DNA from: CBDHDN01 sp965261585
GTDB lineage: Bacteria > Pseudomonadota > Alphaproteobacteria > UBA6615
Direction of reading: 5' to 3'
Assembly: GCA_965261585.1 (NCBI GenBank)
Contig: CBDHDN010000074.1
Span: 1-56,143 of the forward strand
Length of the DNA: 56,143 nucleotides
Each line of letters opens with the position of its first letter. The stretch's first letter is position 1. Under the pieces are notes generated by a model. The model was not told the DNA's origin. It saw nothing but the letters and a program-made list of their open reading frames with translations, and made no database searches. A program made the position numbers and the translations under genes. Positions 7,178-16,170 of the stretch are shown in pieces.

Positions 7178-8173
7178 CTACGCGGCAGGCGAGACCGTCA
7201 TCGCGCCGCTGTCCGATACCGCCGGATCGAGGAAGTAGGACGGGTCGCGCCGCTGGCGCCAGAAGGTCGCCACGATCTCGCGATAGGCCGCGGCCAGCCC
7301 GTCGTGCGCCGGCGGCAGCTGGTCCTTGATCTCCGCATGCAGCGCCGGCAGCGCGTGGAACGGCACCAGCGGGTACAGGTGGTGCTCGAGGTGATAGTTC
7401 ATGTTCCAGTACAGGAATCGAAACACCGGGTTCATGTCGACGTCGCGGGTGTTGCGCCGGTGGTCGAACACGTTCTCGGCCAGGCCGGCATGCTGGGTGA
7501 TCGTCAGGAGCGTGTGCAGCCAGGCGCCGTAGATCCGCGGCAGGAAGAAGAACAGGATCGGCAGCCAGCTGCCGATCGCCGCGGCCCAGACGAAGATAGC
7601 CAGATAGACGGCGAGGTAGAACCTGGCCCCGGACACGAGCTTGCGGTGCTCGCTCTCCGGCACCCACTCCTTGACCTCGTCGGAGATATGGCCGAACGCG
7701 TGCATCGCCGTGGCCGTAAGGAACATGTAGGGCTGGCGCAGCCGCACCACCTCGACCGCGAAGCGCCACAGGCTGATCGGCCGCGGCAGCTGGACCTCGG
7801 GGTCCTTGCCGACGAAGATCGTGTGGGTGTGATGGTGCGCGTGGCCCCAACGATGCAGCGTCCGCTCCTTCAGCGCCATCAGGCCGACGAGAAGATAGAT
7901 CGTCTCGTTGAGCCAGCGGCTGCGAAACGCTGTCCCGTGGGAGCACTCGTGGGCCAGCGGCTCGGCAAAAGCGAACAGCGTCCCATAGAGGAAAAACGCC
8001 GGCACGAGCCATGACGTGCCGAGGGACAGATAGGCCAGAGTGCCGCTGGCGGCCACGCTCGTGAACCAGATGGCGGCGCGGGCAAGCCCGACCCAGTCGT
8101 TGCGGCGCATCAGCGACTTGAGTGCGCGCCGGTCCAATTCACACGTGAACCAAGTCTGTTTGGCGTGTTCCAT
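7178..8173 (-). CDS. Fatty acid desaturase (membrane di-iron)
   Basis: A complete 331-residue protein with the three histidine boxes of the membrane fatty acid desaturase/hydroxylase superfamily: HECSH (75-79), HAHHH within HRWGHAHHHTHT (111-115) and HLEHH (261-265). Hydrophobic segments lie at about 33-70, 90-100 and 185-215. It would bind two irons at the cytoplasmic face of the inner membrane and oxidise an acyl chain or similar lipid. The ketopantoate reductase gene is 22 bp upstream on the same strand, so the two may be cotranscribed. A second, diverged desaturase lies at 1-621. The substrate is not predictable from the sequence. Confidence 0.9.
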   Translation of the reverse strand: MEHAKQTWFTCELDRRALKSLMRRNDWVGLARAAIWFTSVAASGTLAYLSLGTSWLVPAFFLYGTLFAFAEPLAHECSHGTAFRSRWLNETIYLLVGLMALKERTLHRWGHAHHHTHTIFVGKDPEVQLPRPISLWRFAVEVVRLRQPYMFLTATAMHAFGHISDEVKEWVPESEHRKLVSGARFYLAVYLAIFVWAAAIGSWLPILFFFLPRIYGAWLHTLLTITQHAGLAENVFDHRRNTRDVDMNPVFRFLYWNMNYHLEHHLYPLVPFHALPALHAEIKDQLPPAHDGLAAAYREIVATFWRQRRDPSYFLDPAVSDSGAMTVSPAA

Positions 8174-8195
8174 CGTTCGTCCCGGACAGTTCCGT

Positions 8196-9140
8196 TCAGG
8201 TACGCAATGCGCTCTCTTCCAGCCCTTTGACCAGGCCGACGAGGGTCTGATTGATCGGCGTCGGTATGTTCAACTGCTGGCCGAGGCGCACAATGGCGCC
8301 ATTGATAAAGTCGATTTCCGTCCGTCGGCCGTTCTTGATGTCGACGGCCAGGCTCGACCAGTTCGTGCCGGTGCCGCCCGCGCCGGTGATCTCGTTCAGG
8401 ACACCGCGGGTCTGCGTGACGTCGAGGTCGATGCCGGCGGCGTTGCCCACGGCCACGGCCTCGTCCAGCGCGGCGAAGATCAGCGTCTTGGTCTCGGGTG
8501 CATCGAAGACCCGGCCCACCGGACAGTGGCACAGCGCCGAGAACGAGCTGACGCCGATGTTCGCCATCAGCTTGCGCCAGATGTCGCGCATGACGTTCTC
8601 GCTGGCCGCGGTCTTGAGCCCGGCACTGCTGAACGCCGCTGCTATCGCCTCGGCACGCGGCGAGACGCCGCCGTCCAACTCGCCGATGTAGGACGCGAGG
8701 TCGCCGTGGTTGCGTACCACGCCGGGCCCCTCGATGTTGGCGCCCTGGGCGGTGACGCCACCCAGCACCTTGTCCCTGCCGATGACCTCGGCGATGACGT
8801 CTTCGTTGCCGAGGCCGTTCTGAAAGCTGACCGCGACCGCGCCATTGTCGAACAGGGCCCGCGCGCCGGTCACGGCATCGCGCGTATGCAGCGCCTTGGT
8901 CTGCACCAGGGCGACGTCGGCCTTGGCGATCGAAGCCGCGTCGGTTGTCGCCTTGACTTCGACCAAGCGATCGCCGCCATGGCCGACGATCTTCAGGCCG
9001 TCGCGATTGATGCGATCGACGTGATCCCGCCAGACGTCCACCAGCGTGACCTCGAGGCCGCCTTCGGCGAGCAGGCCGCCGAACAGGCTGCCCATCGCGC
9101 CGGCGCCGAGGACCGCGACATGCTTTGGCTGCTGGCTCAC
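8196..9140 (-). CDS. Ketopantoate reductase family protein (ApbA/PanE)
   Basis: A 314-residue protein. It starts with an NAD(P)-binding Rossmann motif (VLGAGAMGSLFGGLLAEGG, residues ~9-27), has the family's QTKALHT region with the conserved lysine near residue 87, then NIGVSSFSALCHCPVG and the C-terminal helical domain with TNWSSLAVDIKNGRRTEIDFINGAI. PanE reduces 2-dehydropantoate to pantoate for coenzyme A synthesis, but many members act on other 2-keto acids. The neighbours (desaturase, sugar-type enzymes) do not point to CoA synthesis, so the substrate is open. Confidence 0.88.
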   Translation of the reverse strand: MSQQPKHVAVLGAGAMGSLFGGLLAEGGLEVTLVDVWRDHVDRINRDGLKIVGHGGDRLVEVKATTDAASIAKADVALVQTKALHTRDAVTGARALFDNGAVAVSFQNGLGNEDVIAEVIGRDKVLGGVTAQGANIEGPGVVRNHGDLASYIGELDGGVSPRAEAIAAAFSSAGLKTAASENVMRDIWRKLMANIGVSSFSALCHCPVGRVFDAPETKTLIFAALDEAVAVGNAAGIDLDVTQTRGVLNEITGAGGTGTNWSSLAVDIKNGRRTEIDFINGAIVRLGQQLNIPTPINQTLVGLVKGLEESALRT

Positions 9141-9436
9141 GCGCCGCCCTCGACGACGCGCGGCACCACGGCGATGCGACCGGCGGCCCAGGCCCGGTCA
9201 GGACATCTCATTCCGACATACGATATGCGCTTCGTCACGCCGGTGCTCTCCGTCCAGGGTTCATCCCGATCGCCGGGGTAGGCCGCCCGCGCAACCGCGC
9301 GGCACCCGAGATATATCAGATCAGGCAATCAATTGCAACAAACTGACGCATCAGGATCGATCAAAACACATCATACTGACGCCTCAAACATGAACCGCGT
9401 GCCGGGCGGCACTGCACCGCCGCCCCAACCCGCCGC

Positions 9437-10471
9437 TCACTCCGCCGCTTCGGCCGCGGTCGTCTTTTGCCAGGTCTCGCGCAGCCACTGCGCACAGGCG
9501 ACCGAGTTCTCGAAGATCGAGTATTTGCCGCCGCCGCCATAGTCCGGATGCGGGATGAACTCGGTCGAGATCGTCGTGATCGGGCTGTCGTCGTGGCTGG
9601 CGTGATAGGCCATCAGGTGACGCAGCACCTCCTGCCACGGCGCCAGCTTCTCGCCGTCCCAATCGCTGTGCCATTCGCCGGGCCCGGGCTTGACGAACGG
9701 GTACTGGATGCCGCGGCCGACCGTGTCCTTGGGATGCTGCGACGACGGCAGCGAGTCAAGGCCCGGGTGATGGTCCCAGATGTTGCGCGGGTTGTTGGGC
9801 ACCGCCGCGCGGGCGTGGCAATGGGCAACGAAGCCGCGGCCGATCCATTCGTCGCAGATGTTGCCGGGCTGGAACGGGTCGAGCACCAACGCGCCGGATA
9901 CGACCGATTCGCGGATGTTGAGCACCTCCTGCTCCCGCGGGTTGTCGATCTTGAAGATGACGTGGGAGTGGTCGAGGGTCATGCGGAACGGCGCGCCGCG
10001 CGCCTCGACGATGTCGGCGACCTTGGAGACCTGGCGGAAGTCCTCGGACCACATGTTGACGTGGACCTCGAAGGTCGGCCAGCAGCCGACCGCCTCGCCG
10101 ACCTCGTAGGCGCGCAGATAGGCCTCGGCGACCTCCTCGTTCGTGACCAGATGGCCATCGGCGTGGTCCATCATGATCTGGGTGTTGTGGACGCGGCTGC
10201 CGAGCGCCGCGCCAAGGCGCAGATTGTCGGCCAGCAGCGCCTCGTCCCGGCCGAGCACATAGAACCAGCCGCCGGCGAGGACCGGCAGGTCGTACTTCTC
10301 GGCCAAGCGACGGTATTCGTCGGCCTGGTCGGCCGCCGGCGTCTTGTCGAAATAGTCGAAGACGCCGGATTCCTTGGCCATGCGAAAGCGTGTCTCCAAG
10401 TCGAACGGCGGCTCGGAATCGTTGGTCATGACGCCGGATTCGTTGACGCCGACCCGAAGTTCCTTGCTCAT
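9437..10471 (-). CDS. Sugar phosphate isomerase/epimerase family (TIM barrel)
   Basis: A 344-residue protein of the xylose-isomerase-like TIM-barrel type. Metal-ligand-like residues lie in strands FEVHVNMWSEDF, RMTLDHSHVIF and AHCHARAAVPN. The start is at 10471: GAGGAGGG lies just upstream, and the ATG overlaps the TGA of the upstream oxidoreductase (ATGA), implying translational coupling. Enzymes of this group isomerise or epimerise sugars or inositol derivatives and often sit with GFO/IDH/MocA dehydrogenases, as here. The exact substrate is unknown. Confidence 0.85.
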   Translation of the reverse strand: MSKELRVGVNESGVMTNDSEPPFDLETRFRMAKESGVFDYFDKTPAADQADEYRRLAEKYDLPVLAGGWFYVLGRDEALLADNLRLGAALGSRVHNTQIMMDHADGHLVTNEEVAEAYLRAYEVGEAVGCWPTFEVHVNMWSEDFRQVSKVADIVEARGAPFRMTLDHSHVIFKIDNPREQEVLNIRESVVSGALVLDPFQPGNICDEWIGRGFVAHCHARAAVPNNPRNIWDHHPGLDSLPSSQHPKDTVGRGIQYPFVKPGPGEWHSDWDGEKLAPWQEVLRHLMAYHASHDDSPITTISTEFIPHPDYGGGGKYSIFENSVACAQWLRETWQKTTAAEAAE

Positions 10472-11659
10472 TGGTTCCCTCCTCGCGTTGTTGCCCCCTG
10501 TGTACCCGGCGGGACGCCCTCGGGCCGGACGGCCTCGGACCCGACGGCCTCGGACCCGACGGCCTCGGACCCGACGGCCTCGGACCCGACGGCCTCGGGC
10601 CGCACCGCCAAGCCGCTGTCGCCCGCCGTCAGAACCGCCAGCGTCGTCGCCAGCGTTCGGGCGGCATCGTGGCCGCCGACGCGCCGCGCTTCCCTGGCCG
10701 GCGACGACGCGGGCGAAGTGTGCGATCTGGGCCGCCAGCGGGTCCGCCGTGGCAACCGGCACCGACCGCCGCGCGATCGGCTGGCGCCAGCCGATCGCAT
10801 CGGCCCTGCCGTAGCGCCACACCTCGAGGTGCGGAAACGCCAGCGTCCCCTCGCTGCCGAAGAAATAGTAGCAGTTCTCGCCGGTCTGGAAAAAGTCGCG
10901 GTTCTCGCCGGTCGTCGCCTCGTAGGACCACGGCGCCGGCGTCGCGTCCGATGCGATGATCGTGCCCACCGCGCCGCCTTCCAGCGTGAGCACGAGCGCC
11001 GCCGTGTCCTCGACCGGCCCGCCGCGCGCGGCGTTGCCGACGACCGCGCGGACGCTCGCAACCTCGCCGCAGATCGTGCGCAGGCAGTCGATGTCGTGGC
11101 TCAGGTTCGTCATCACCGGGCCGGCGCTGACCTCGGACCGCCAGGCCGTGGCGAAATAGGCCGGCTCCTTCAGCAGCATCCAGAAGGCGTGGAAGGCCAC
11201 CAGCCGCCCGATCTCGCCGCCGCGCACGATGTCCCGGGCGGCTCCTACGGTGGCGCTGAAGCGGCGGTGGTGGCCGACCGCCAGCGCCACGCCGTGCCGC
11301 TCGGCGGCGGCGATCAGGCGGCGCGCCTCGTCGACGCTCGCGGTGATCGGCTTTTCGACCAGGAGGTCGAGGCCCCGCGCCGCGCAGGCGATGGCGAGCT
11401 CCGCGTGCCGGCTCGTCGGCGTCGCGATGATCACACCGTCGAGCCCGCCCGCCTCGATCAGGGCGCGATAGTCGACATGATGCGCGACCCCCAGCTCGGC
11501 CGCAACAGCGGCGGCGGCCGGCGCCGGGTCGCAGACCGCGATCAGCGCACAGGCATCGTCCGCGTGGGCCAGCCGCGCGTGTTTGGCGCCGACCCAGCCG
11601 GCGCCAATGACGGCGAGCCTAACCGGCCCACCGGCGCCGCGTTGTTCCCGTGCCTGCAT
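10468..11659 (-). CDS. GFO/IDH/MocA oxidoreductase with apparent frameshift
   Basis: NAD(P)-dependent sugar-type dehydrogenase. Rossmann fold at the N-terminus (AVIGAGWVGAKHARLAHADD), then the family lysine motif LLVEKPITASVDEA (EKP) and HDIDCLRTICGEV. The reading frame from 11659 holds until about 10700, near VVAGQ. There one extra base in GGCC shifts it, and the natural C-terminus (EARRVGGHDAARTLATTLAV) continues in another frame to the TGA at 10468. The shared ATGA with the downstream isomerase supports that second frame as the real end. So either an assembly error or a recent mutation. The tail encodes a 15-bp tandem repeat. Confidence 0.75.
10516..10605. repeat. 15-bp tandem repeat in gene tail
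   Basis: Four perfect copies of GGCCTCGGACCCGAC at 10531-10590 with degenerate copies on both sides. In the minus-strand oxidoreductase frame it encodes (EAVGS)n just before the coupled isomerase. The unit is a multiple of three, so copy-number change lengthens the tail without breaking the frame. Confidence 0.9.
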
Positions 11660-11895
11660 GAATGAGCCCTCATGAGGCATCATACTGCGGAACCCGAGTG
11701 CCGCAACGGGTCGCGCGCGCCGACCCGTTGATCGGGGCCCGGCCTCTTTTTGCTCTGCCGCCCACGCTGTTGAGCCCGTATCGCTCAGCAATCCCAGACG
11801 CTAAAGGTATTGGGTCTTCGAGACGGGTACAGAAACCGCGGGTAATACTATAGGATTGTCCAAGGCGGTATCAGCCGCCCGATATCACGAAAAAA

Positions 11896-12723
11896 TCAGT
11901 CCTTAATGCCAAGCAATGCCACGTGGCTTGCCTCTCTGTACATATTTCTTGATTTTCGTTTTGTATTCATAACATGGATCCGCGAACAATGTTTTTCGAT
12001 CAGATCATAATTGTTGAAGACCGAGTATGAATAGGAAATCCCGTCACCCTCGGAGTAATGGTACATCTTTCCCCGTGTCTTTAGCCAGACAGTGAGCGGC
12101 CACAGACGCGTCGCATCGAGTAACTGCTTCGCTGCCCGCACGGCGACAGAACCCTGCCCGAAATTGTTGCAGTCGGATATGAAGACCGCCTTCCGCGCCA
12201 CGCGCAACATCTCACTGACCGCGCGTTTCGGTGTTCTTATGTGATGCAGTGCGCCGAACTCCGACACGATATCAAACGTTGCGTCATTATACTCTAGTGC
12301 ACCGACTCAGTCAGAGCCGTCACAGTGGAAACCTGATTCTGAATACAAAACAACGGGTTGCTCCAGCGCACGGTGAATCATTTGTCTGGATCGGTGCACT
12401 AGGTCCAGCGCATTTCCAGGAACCAGCTCATTCGGTCCCAGGCCGTGCTTGCCATGTCCGATCGTACGCAAATCCGCCGACGGCTCGATACCTACGATAC
12501 GAACACCGGGCAGCTCCGACTTGATCCTTTTGATTGCCCGCCCGGTTCCGCTGCCTATGTCGAGGACCGACTGGACGCCGGCGAAACGCATGTACGCAAT
12601 GAGGAATGTAAGCGCGAAATCGTGCTCATGTTCTCCCTCGTTGTGCCATTCGTCGTATTGCTCGGCAGTCCTCGCATAGTAGTCCTGCTGCGCCTTGAAC
12701 TCTTTGGGATTTAGGCACGTCAT
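11896..12723 (-). pseudogene. SAM-dependent methyltransferase interrupted by a MITE
   Basis: The N-terminal part (from ATG 12723) holds a class I methyltransferase glycine motif, VLDIGSGTGRAI, and GIEPSADLR. The C-terminal part (12294 down to the stop at 11896) has FDIVSEFGALHHIRTPKRAV, typical of motif 4/post-4 of the Methyltransf_11 group. Between them sits a 103-bp MITE (12297-12399). Deleting it with one TA gives an uninterrupted reading ...GNALDL|EYNDATFDIV..., so the original gene had 241 codons. Its substrate is unknown; a surface-sugar or lipid methylase would fit the general context. Confidence 0.85.
12297..12399. mobile_element. MITE copy 1, IS630-like ends (103 bp)
   Basis: A non-coding 103-bp element with ends GTGCACCGACTCAG and GTGCACCGATCCAG (inverted), flanked by TA on both sides (12295-12296, 12400-12401) within an ancestral CTAG. 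The two ends resemble the two different ends of the IS630 element at 50069-51206. It splits the methyltransferase gene. Confidence 0.88.
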
Positions 12724-12897
12724 CTGAGAACCGTCCGAGGCAACCGCGGCCTGCGGGGAGCGTCCGCCGATGCTCGCTGGCTGTGTGGCTCCGCTGTCGA
12801 CCGAGGGCCCAGATGGCATGCCATTGTTAACGTGGGCTTAACCGCCACGCTGGCCTTATCACGCTGCCGATCGATGCCATCTCGAAGGTTGCCCGCG

Positions 12898-14652
12898 ATG
12901 ACCACTGACACTCCAGGCGCCGCAACAGACATACCGTGGTCGGCCGATCACGCGGCCGCGGACGGCGCACCGTCGGCCGTCCATGGCCTGCAGGACAAGG
13001 CCGCCACGGCCGTCCACTCGACGCCGCGCATCGTCGTCATCGGCGTCGGCGGCGCCGGCTGCAATGCCGTCAACAACATGATCGAGGCGCACCTCGAAGG
13101 CGTCGAGTTCGTCGTCGCCAACACCGACGCCCAGTCGCTGGCCCAGAGCCGGGCCGACCGCCGCGTCCAGCTCGGCCTCACCACGACCGAGGGCCTCGGC
13201 TCCGGTGCCCGCCCCGATGTCGGCAGCACCGCCGCGCGGGAGACCCTGGACACCGTGGTCGACCAGCTGCGCGGCGCCCACATGGTGTTCATCACGGCCG
13301 GCATGGGCGGCGGCACGGGCACCGGCGCGGCGCCGGTGATTGCCCGCGCGGCGCGCAAGGAGGGCATCCTGACGGTCGGCGTCGTGACCAAACCGTTCGA
13401 GTTCGAGGGCGCGCACCGGATGGCGCTCGCCGAGGACGGCATTGCCGAGCTGCGGGGTGCCGTCGACACGCTTATCGTCATTCCAAACCAGAACCTGTTC
13501 CGCATCTGCTACGACAAGACGACGTTCCGCGACGCCTTTCGCATGGCCGACGACGTGCTCTATTGCGGTGTCCGCGGCGTCACCGACCTGATGGTCATGC
13601 CCGGCCTGATCAATCTGGACTTCGCCGATATCCGCACGGTGATAGGCGAAATGGGCCAGGTCATGCTGGGGTTGGGCGAGGCCAGCGGCGAGGGCCGGGC
13701 CATCGAGGCCGCGACTCTGGCGATGTCCAACCCGTTGCTCGACGACGTTGCGATGCAGGGCGCAAAGGCGGTGCTGATCAACATCACCGGCGGCCTGGAC
13801 ATGACGCTTTACGAGGTCGACGAGGCGGCAAACCGGATCCGTCACGAGGTCGACCCCGACGCCAACATCATCCTCGGCTCGGCGTTCGACGAATCGCTGG
13901 ACGGCCTGCTGCGCGTGTCTTTGCTGTGCACCGGGATCGACGCGACGGTTGTCGCCGCGCCGGCACCGCCCTTCCATGCGGAGGCCGAGGTCTACGAGGC
14001 GGCCGGGGCGCCGCCGGCGGCGATCTATCATCCGGCGTTCGAGGCCGCGGCGCCGGTTGACGCGGCGGCCGGCGGGCCGGCGGACGACTTGAGCGAGGCT
14101 GCGGCCGTACATTTGGACGAGCCCGCGTCGCCCGCCGGGGACTTCGCCGAACCGGCGATCGACGAACCTTCGATCGATGGCGGCACCGAAGATGTGGCGG
14201 ACACCGACGAGGCGGAGGTGGCACCCTTCTATGGCGAAGAGGCGGAGCTCCATGGCGAAGAGGCGGAACTCCTCTTCGACAACGACGCGCCCGCCGATGA
14301 GCCGCCCCATGATGCCTACGCAACCGACGCCGTCGAGCCGCGTCTGGACGTTCGGCATTTCGACACCGATCCGACGCCGGCCGACGGCCGGACCGAGCCG
14401 ACATTCATGGGTGCCGGCAGGCCGGCCTCACCGCCGCCAAACGCGGCGACTACAGCGCCGCGCTCGCCGAGCAGGGCGATGCGGCGTCGCAGTACAATCT
14501 GGGCGAGATGCATGCCCGTGGCGACGGCGTGCCGCAGAACTTCGTCGAGGCGCGTCACTGGCTCTATCGTGCCGCCATGCAGCACAACGTGCTCGCCCAG
14601 TTCGAGCTGGCGTCGCTCTACGAGAAGGGCCGCGGTGTCGCCGCCGATTTGA
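12898..14652 (+). CDS. ftsZ: FtsZ paralogue with long acidic linker
   Basis: Tubulin/FtsZ GTPase. A ~43-residue N-terminal extension leads to IVVIGVGGAGCNAVNNMI (45-62), the GTP signature GGGTGTGAAP (137-146) and the T7 catalytic loop NLDFADIR (239-246). The FtsZ core ends near residue 365. A ~150-residue Ala/Glu/Asp-rich linker follows, then out-of-frame Sel1-like sequence from about 14413, so the last ~80 residues to the stop at 14652 are probably not native and no FtsZ C-terminal binding peptide is visible. It is not in a dcw cluster: neighbours are a methyltransferase and a Sel1 remnant. Likely an accessory FtsZ rather than the main division protein. Confidence 0.82.
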   Translation: MTTDTPGAATDIPWSADHAAADGAPSAVHGLQDKAATAVHSTPRIVVIGVGGAGCNAVNNMIEAHLEGVEFVVANTDAQSLAQSRADRRVQLGLTTTEGLGSGARPDVGSTAARETLDTVVDQLRGAHMVFITAGMGGGTGTGAAPVIARAARKEGILTVGVVTKPFEFEGAHRMALAEDGIAELRGAVDTLIVIPNQNLFRICYDKTTFRDAFRMADDVLYCGVRGVTDLMVMPGLINLDFADIRTVIGEMGQVMLGLGEASGEGRAIEAATLAMSNPLLDDVAMQGAKAVLINITGGLDMTLYEVDEAANRIRHEVDPDANIILGSAFDESLDGLLRVSLLCTGIDATVVAAPAPPFHAEAEVYEAAGAPPAAIYHPAFEAAAPVDAAAGGPADDLSEAAAVHLDEPASPAGDFAEPAIDEPSIDGGTEDVADTDEAEVAPFYGEEAELHGEEAELLFDNDAPADEPPHDAYATDAVEPRLDVRHFDTDPTPADGRTEPTFMGAGRPASPPPNAATTAPRSPSRAMRRRSTIWARCMPVATACRRTSSRRVTGSIVPPCSTTCSPSSSWRRSTRRAAVSPPI

Positions 14653-14806
14653 CCCAGGCCTTCATGTGGTACCAGGCGCCGCCAACAACGGCCACGAGGA
14701 GGCCGCCGAGCGGCTCGAGATCGTCCAGCAGAACATGTCGTCACGCCAGCTTGAAGCGGCGCTGGAGCGCGTCCGCCACTGGCAGCCCGACGACGAGCAG
14801 GCCTGA
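14413..14806 (+). pseudogene. Sel1-repeat protein remnant
   Basis: Reading the plus strand frame by frame gives two joined pieces of a Sel1/TPR-like protein: GLTAAKRGDYSAALAEQGDA, ASQYNLGEMHARGDGVPQNF and FELASLYEKGRGVAADLTQA. After a one-base shift near 14680 comes the tail AANNGHEEAAERLEIVQQN to the TGA at 14806. The N-terminus and signal peptide are missing because the sequence fuses onto the FtsZ linker. Sel1 proteins are usually periplasmic scaffold proteins. Confidence 0.65.
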
Positions 14807-14819
14807 GCGCCGGCGACTC

Positions 14820-14930
14820 GCCGCCCCCACACCACCTCCTCACCCCAACCCTTCTCCCGCCAGGGAGAGGGGTTCCATGGCCGCCCCGCGCGTCTCTACC
14901 CTCTGCCCTCGTGGAAGAGGGATGGGCCTT
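14820..14930. repeat. REP-like GC-rich repeat
   Basis: Contains CTCACCCCAACCCTTCTCCC followed by GCCAGGGAGAGGGG, then a second inverted arm CTCTGCCCTCGTGGAAGAGG. Similar in style to the repeat around the IS1595 element. No coding frame stands out. Confidence 0.45.
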
Positions 14931-14935
14931 GAGCG

Positions 14936-15024
14936 CGAAGCCGTCGTGCCAGATGGCGATCGCCCGCCCGATGCCGCGACTCGCCAGTGACGAGCGCGAC
15001 CTTGCCGTCAAGCGCGTCCGCCAT
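14936..15024 (-). pseudogene. N-terminal remnant of a short-chain dehydrogenase
   Basis: From the ATG at 15024 the reverse strand reads MADALDGKVALVTG, then after a two-base loss SRGIGRAIA. This is the classical SDR N-terminus with the TGxxxGIG cofactor motif. It ends after about 25 codons at the REP-like repeat. An IS630 inserted 26 bp upstream of its start. Confidence 0.5.
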
Positions 15025-15049
15025 CGCCGGGCCGGCAGGCCTGCGCCTA

Positions 15050-16170
15050 GTACCGGCTATCGCTGGCGGCGGAGTCGTGATTCAAAGGATGGATGAACAT
15101 CCAGGACGCGACTCCGATCATATTGACGGAGGAGGAGCGGGCGGTGCTTGAGAGCATGGTCCGATCTCCGAAGACGGAACAGGGCGTGAGCGAGCGCGCC
15201 CGCATGGTGTTGTTGGCGGCGGACGGCCGCTCGACGCGCTCCATTGCGGCGGCGCTTGGCACCTGGCCGGGGCGGGTCAGCCGCTGGCGCACGCGCTTCG
15301 CGGCGGAACGGCTGGCCGGGCTGTCGGATCGAGCGCGGCCGGGGGCGACGCCGATCTACACGGCCGAGACGGGCCGGCGCATCCTGGCGCAGTTGGACGA
15401 GCCGCCGCCCGCCGGCTTCGCTCGCTGGACGGCGCCACTGCTGGCCCGGGCGCTGGGCGATGTGTCGGACCAGTACATCTGGCGCTTCCTGCGCCGGCAA
15501 AAGATCGACCTGGCCGGCCGTAAATCCTGGTGCCAGAGCAACGATCCCGAGTTCGTCCCCAAGGCGGCCGAGATCGTCGGCCTCTACTTGCACCCGCCGG
15601 AGGACGCCATCGTGCTGGCGGTCGACGAGAAGCCGCACATCCAGGCGCTGGAGCGCGCCCAGGGCTATCTGAAGCTGCCGAACGGGCGCGCCCTGATCGG
15701 CCATGGCCACACCTATAAGCGACACGGCACGACGACGCTGTTTGCCGCTCTCAACGTCGCCAGCGGCGAGGTTCAGGCCGGACACTACGAACGGCGGCGC
15801 CGCCGTGAGTTCCTCGACTTCATGAACCGCTTGGTGGCCGCCTATCCCGACCGCGAGATCCATGTCGTTCTCGACAACCTGAACACCCACAAGCCCAAGC
15901 GCGACCGCTGGCTCAAGGCGCATCCCCATGTCCACTTCCACTTCACGCCCAACTACGCCAGCTGGCTCAACCAGATCGAGATCTGGTTCTCGATCCTCAG
16001 CCGCGCCGCCCTGCACGGCGCCAGCTTCACTTCGCCCCGACAACTCAGGGACGCCATCGATGCCTTCATCCACGCCCACAACAAGACCGCCAAGCCTTTC
16101 CGTTGGGTCAGCACCAACATCCATCAGAAGAGGCTCAAACCACGTCATCGCGATTTGTGATTCCCGGTAC
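15050..16170 (+). mobile_element. IS630-family element, copy A
   Basis: A 1121-bp element with ends GTACCGGCTATCGC and, inverted, GTACCGGGAATCAC. TA is present on both sides (15048-15049 and 16171-16172). The ancestral site is CTAG, here the TAG stop codon (complement) of the transaldolase-family gene, which keeps its stop after insertion. It is unrelated in its ends to the second IS630 at 50069. Confidence 0.88.
15093..16160 (+). CDS. IS630-family transposase
   Basis: A 355-residue DDE transposase. The N-terminal helix-turn-helix pair (STRSIAAALGTWPGRVSRWR) is followed by a winged-helix region with RWTAPLLARALG. The catalytic core has VDEKPHIQAL (first Asp, ~residue 175), VLDNLNTHKPK (second Asp, ~260) and PNYASWLNQIEIWFS (Glu, ~295), the classic DDE spacing of IS630/Tc1. 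AAAGGATGG lies just upstream of the ATG. The frame is intact. Confidence 0.93.
   Translation: MNIQDATPIILTEEERAVLESMVRSPKTEQGVSERARMVLLAADGRSTRSIAAALGTWPGRVSRWRTRFAAERLAGLSDRARPGATPIYTAETGRRILAQLDEPPPAGFARWTAPLLARALGDVSDQYIWRFLRRQKIDLAGRKSWCQSNDPEFVPKAAEIVGLYLHPPEDAIVLAVDEKPHIQALERAQGYLKLPNGRALIGHGHTYKRHGTTTLFAALNVASGEVQAGHYERRRRREFLDFMNRLVAAYPDREIHVVLDNLNTHKPKRDRWLKAHPHVHFHFTPNYASWLNQIEIWFSILSRAALHGASFTSPRQLRDAIDAFIHAHNKTAKPFRWVSTNIHQKRLKPRHRDL

Noticed and set aside
10516..10605. Short regular repeats considered as a CRISPR array
   Set aside because: The units are contiguous with no spacers and a 15-bp period inside a coding frame; a tandem repeat, not CRISPR. No cas-like gene was seen.
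9467..11665. A very long plus-strand open frame opposite the isomerase/oxidoreductase genes
   Set aside because: Its peptide has no domain-like blocks and mirrors the GC-rich antisense of two recognisable genes; it is a codon-bias shadow.
12859..14358. A long minus-strand open frame opposite ftsZ
   Set aside because: The plus strand encodes a clear FtsZ; the antisense peptide is Arg/Val/Asp-rich and lacks any family motif.
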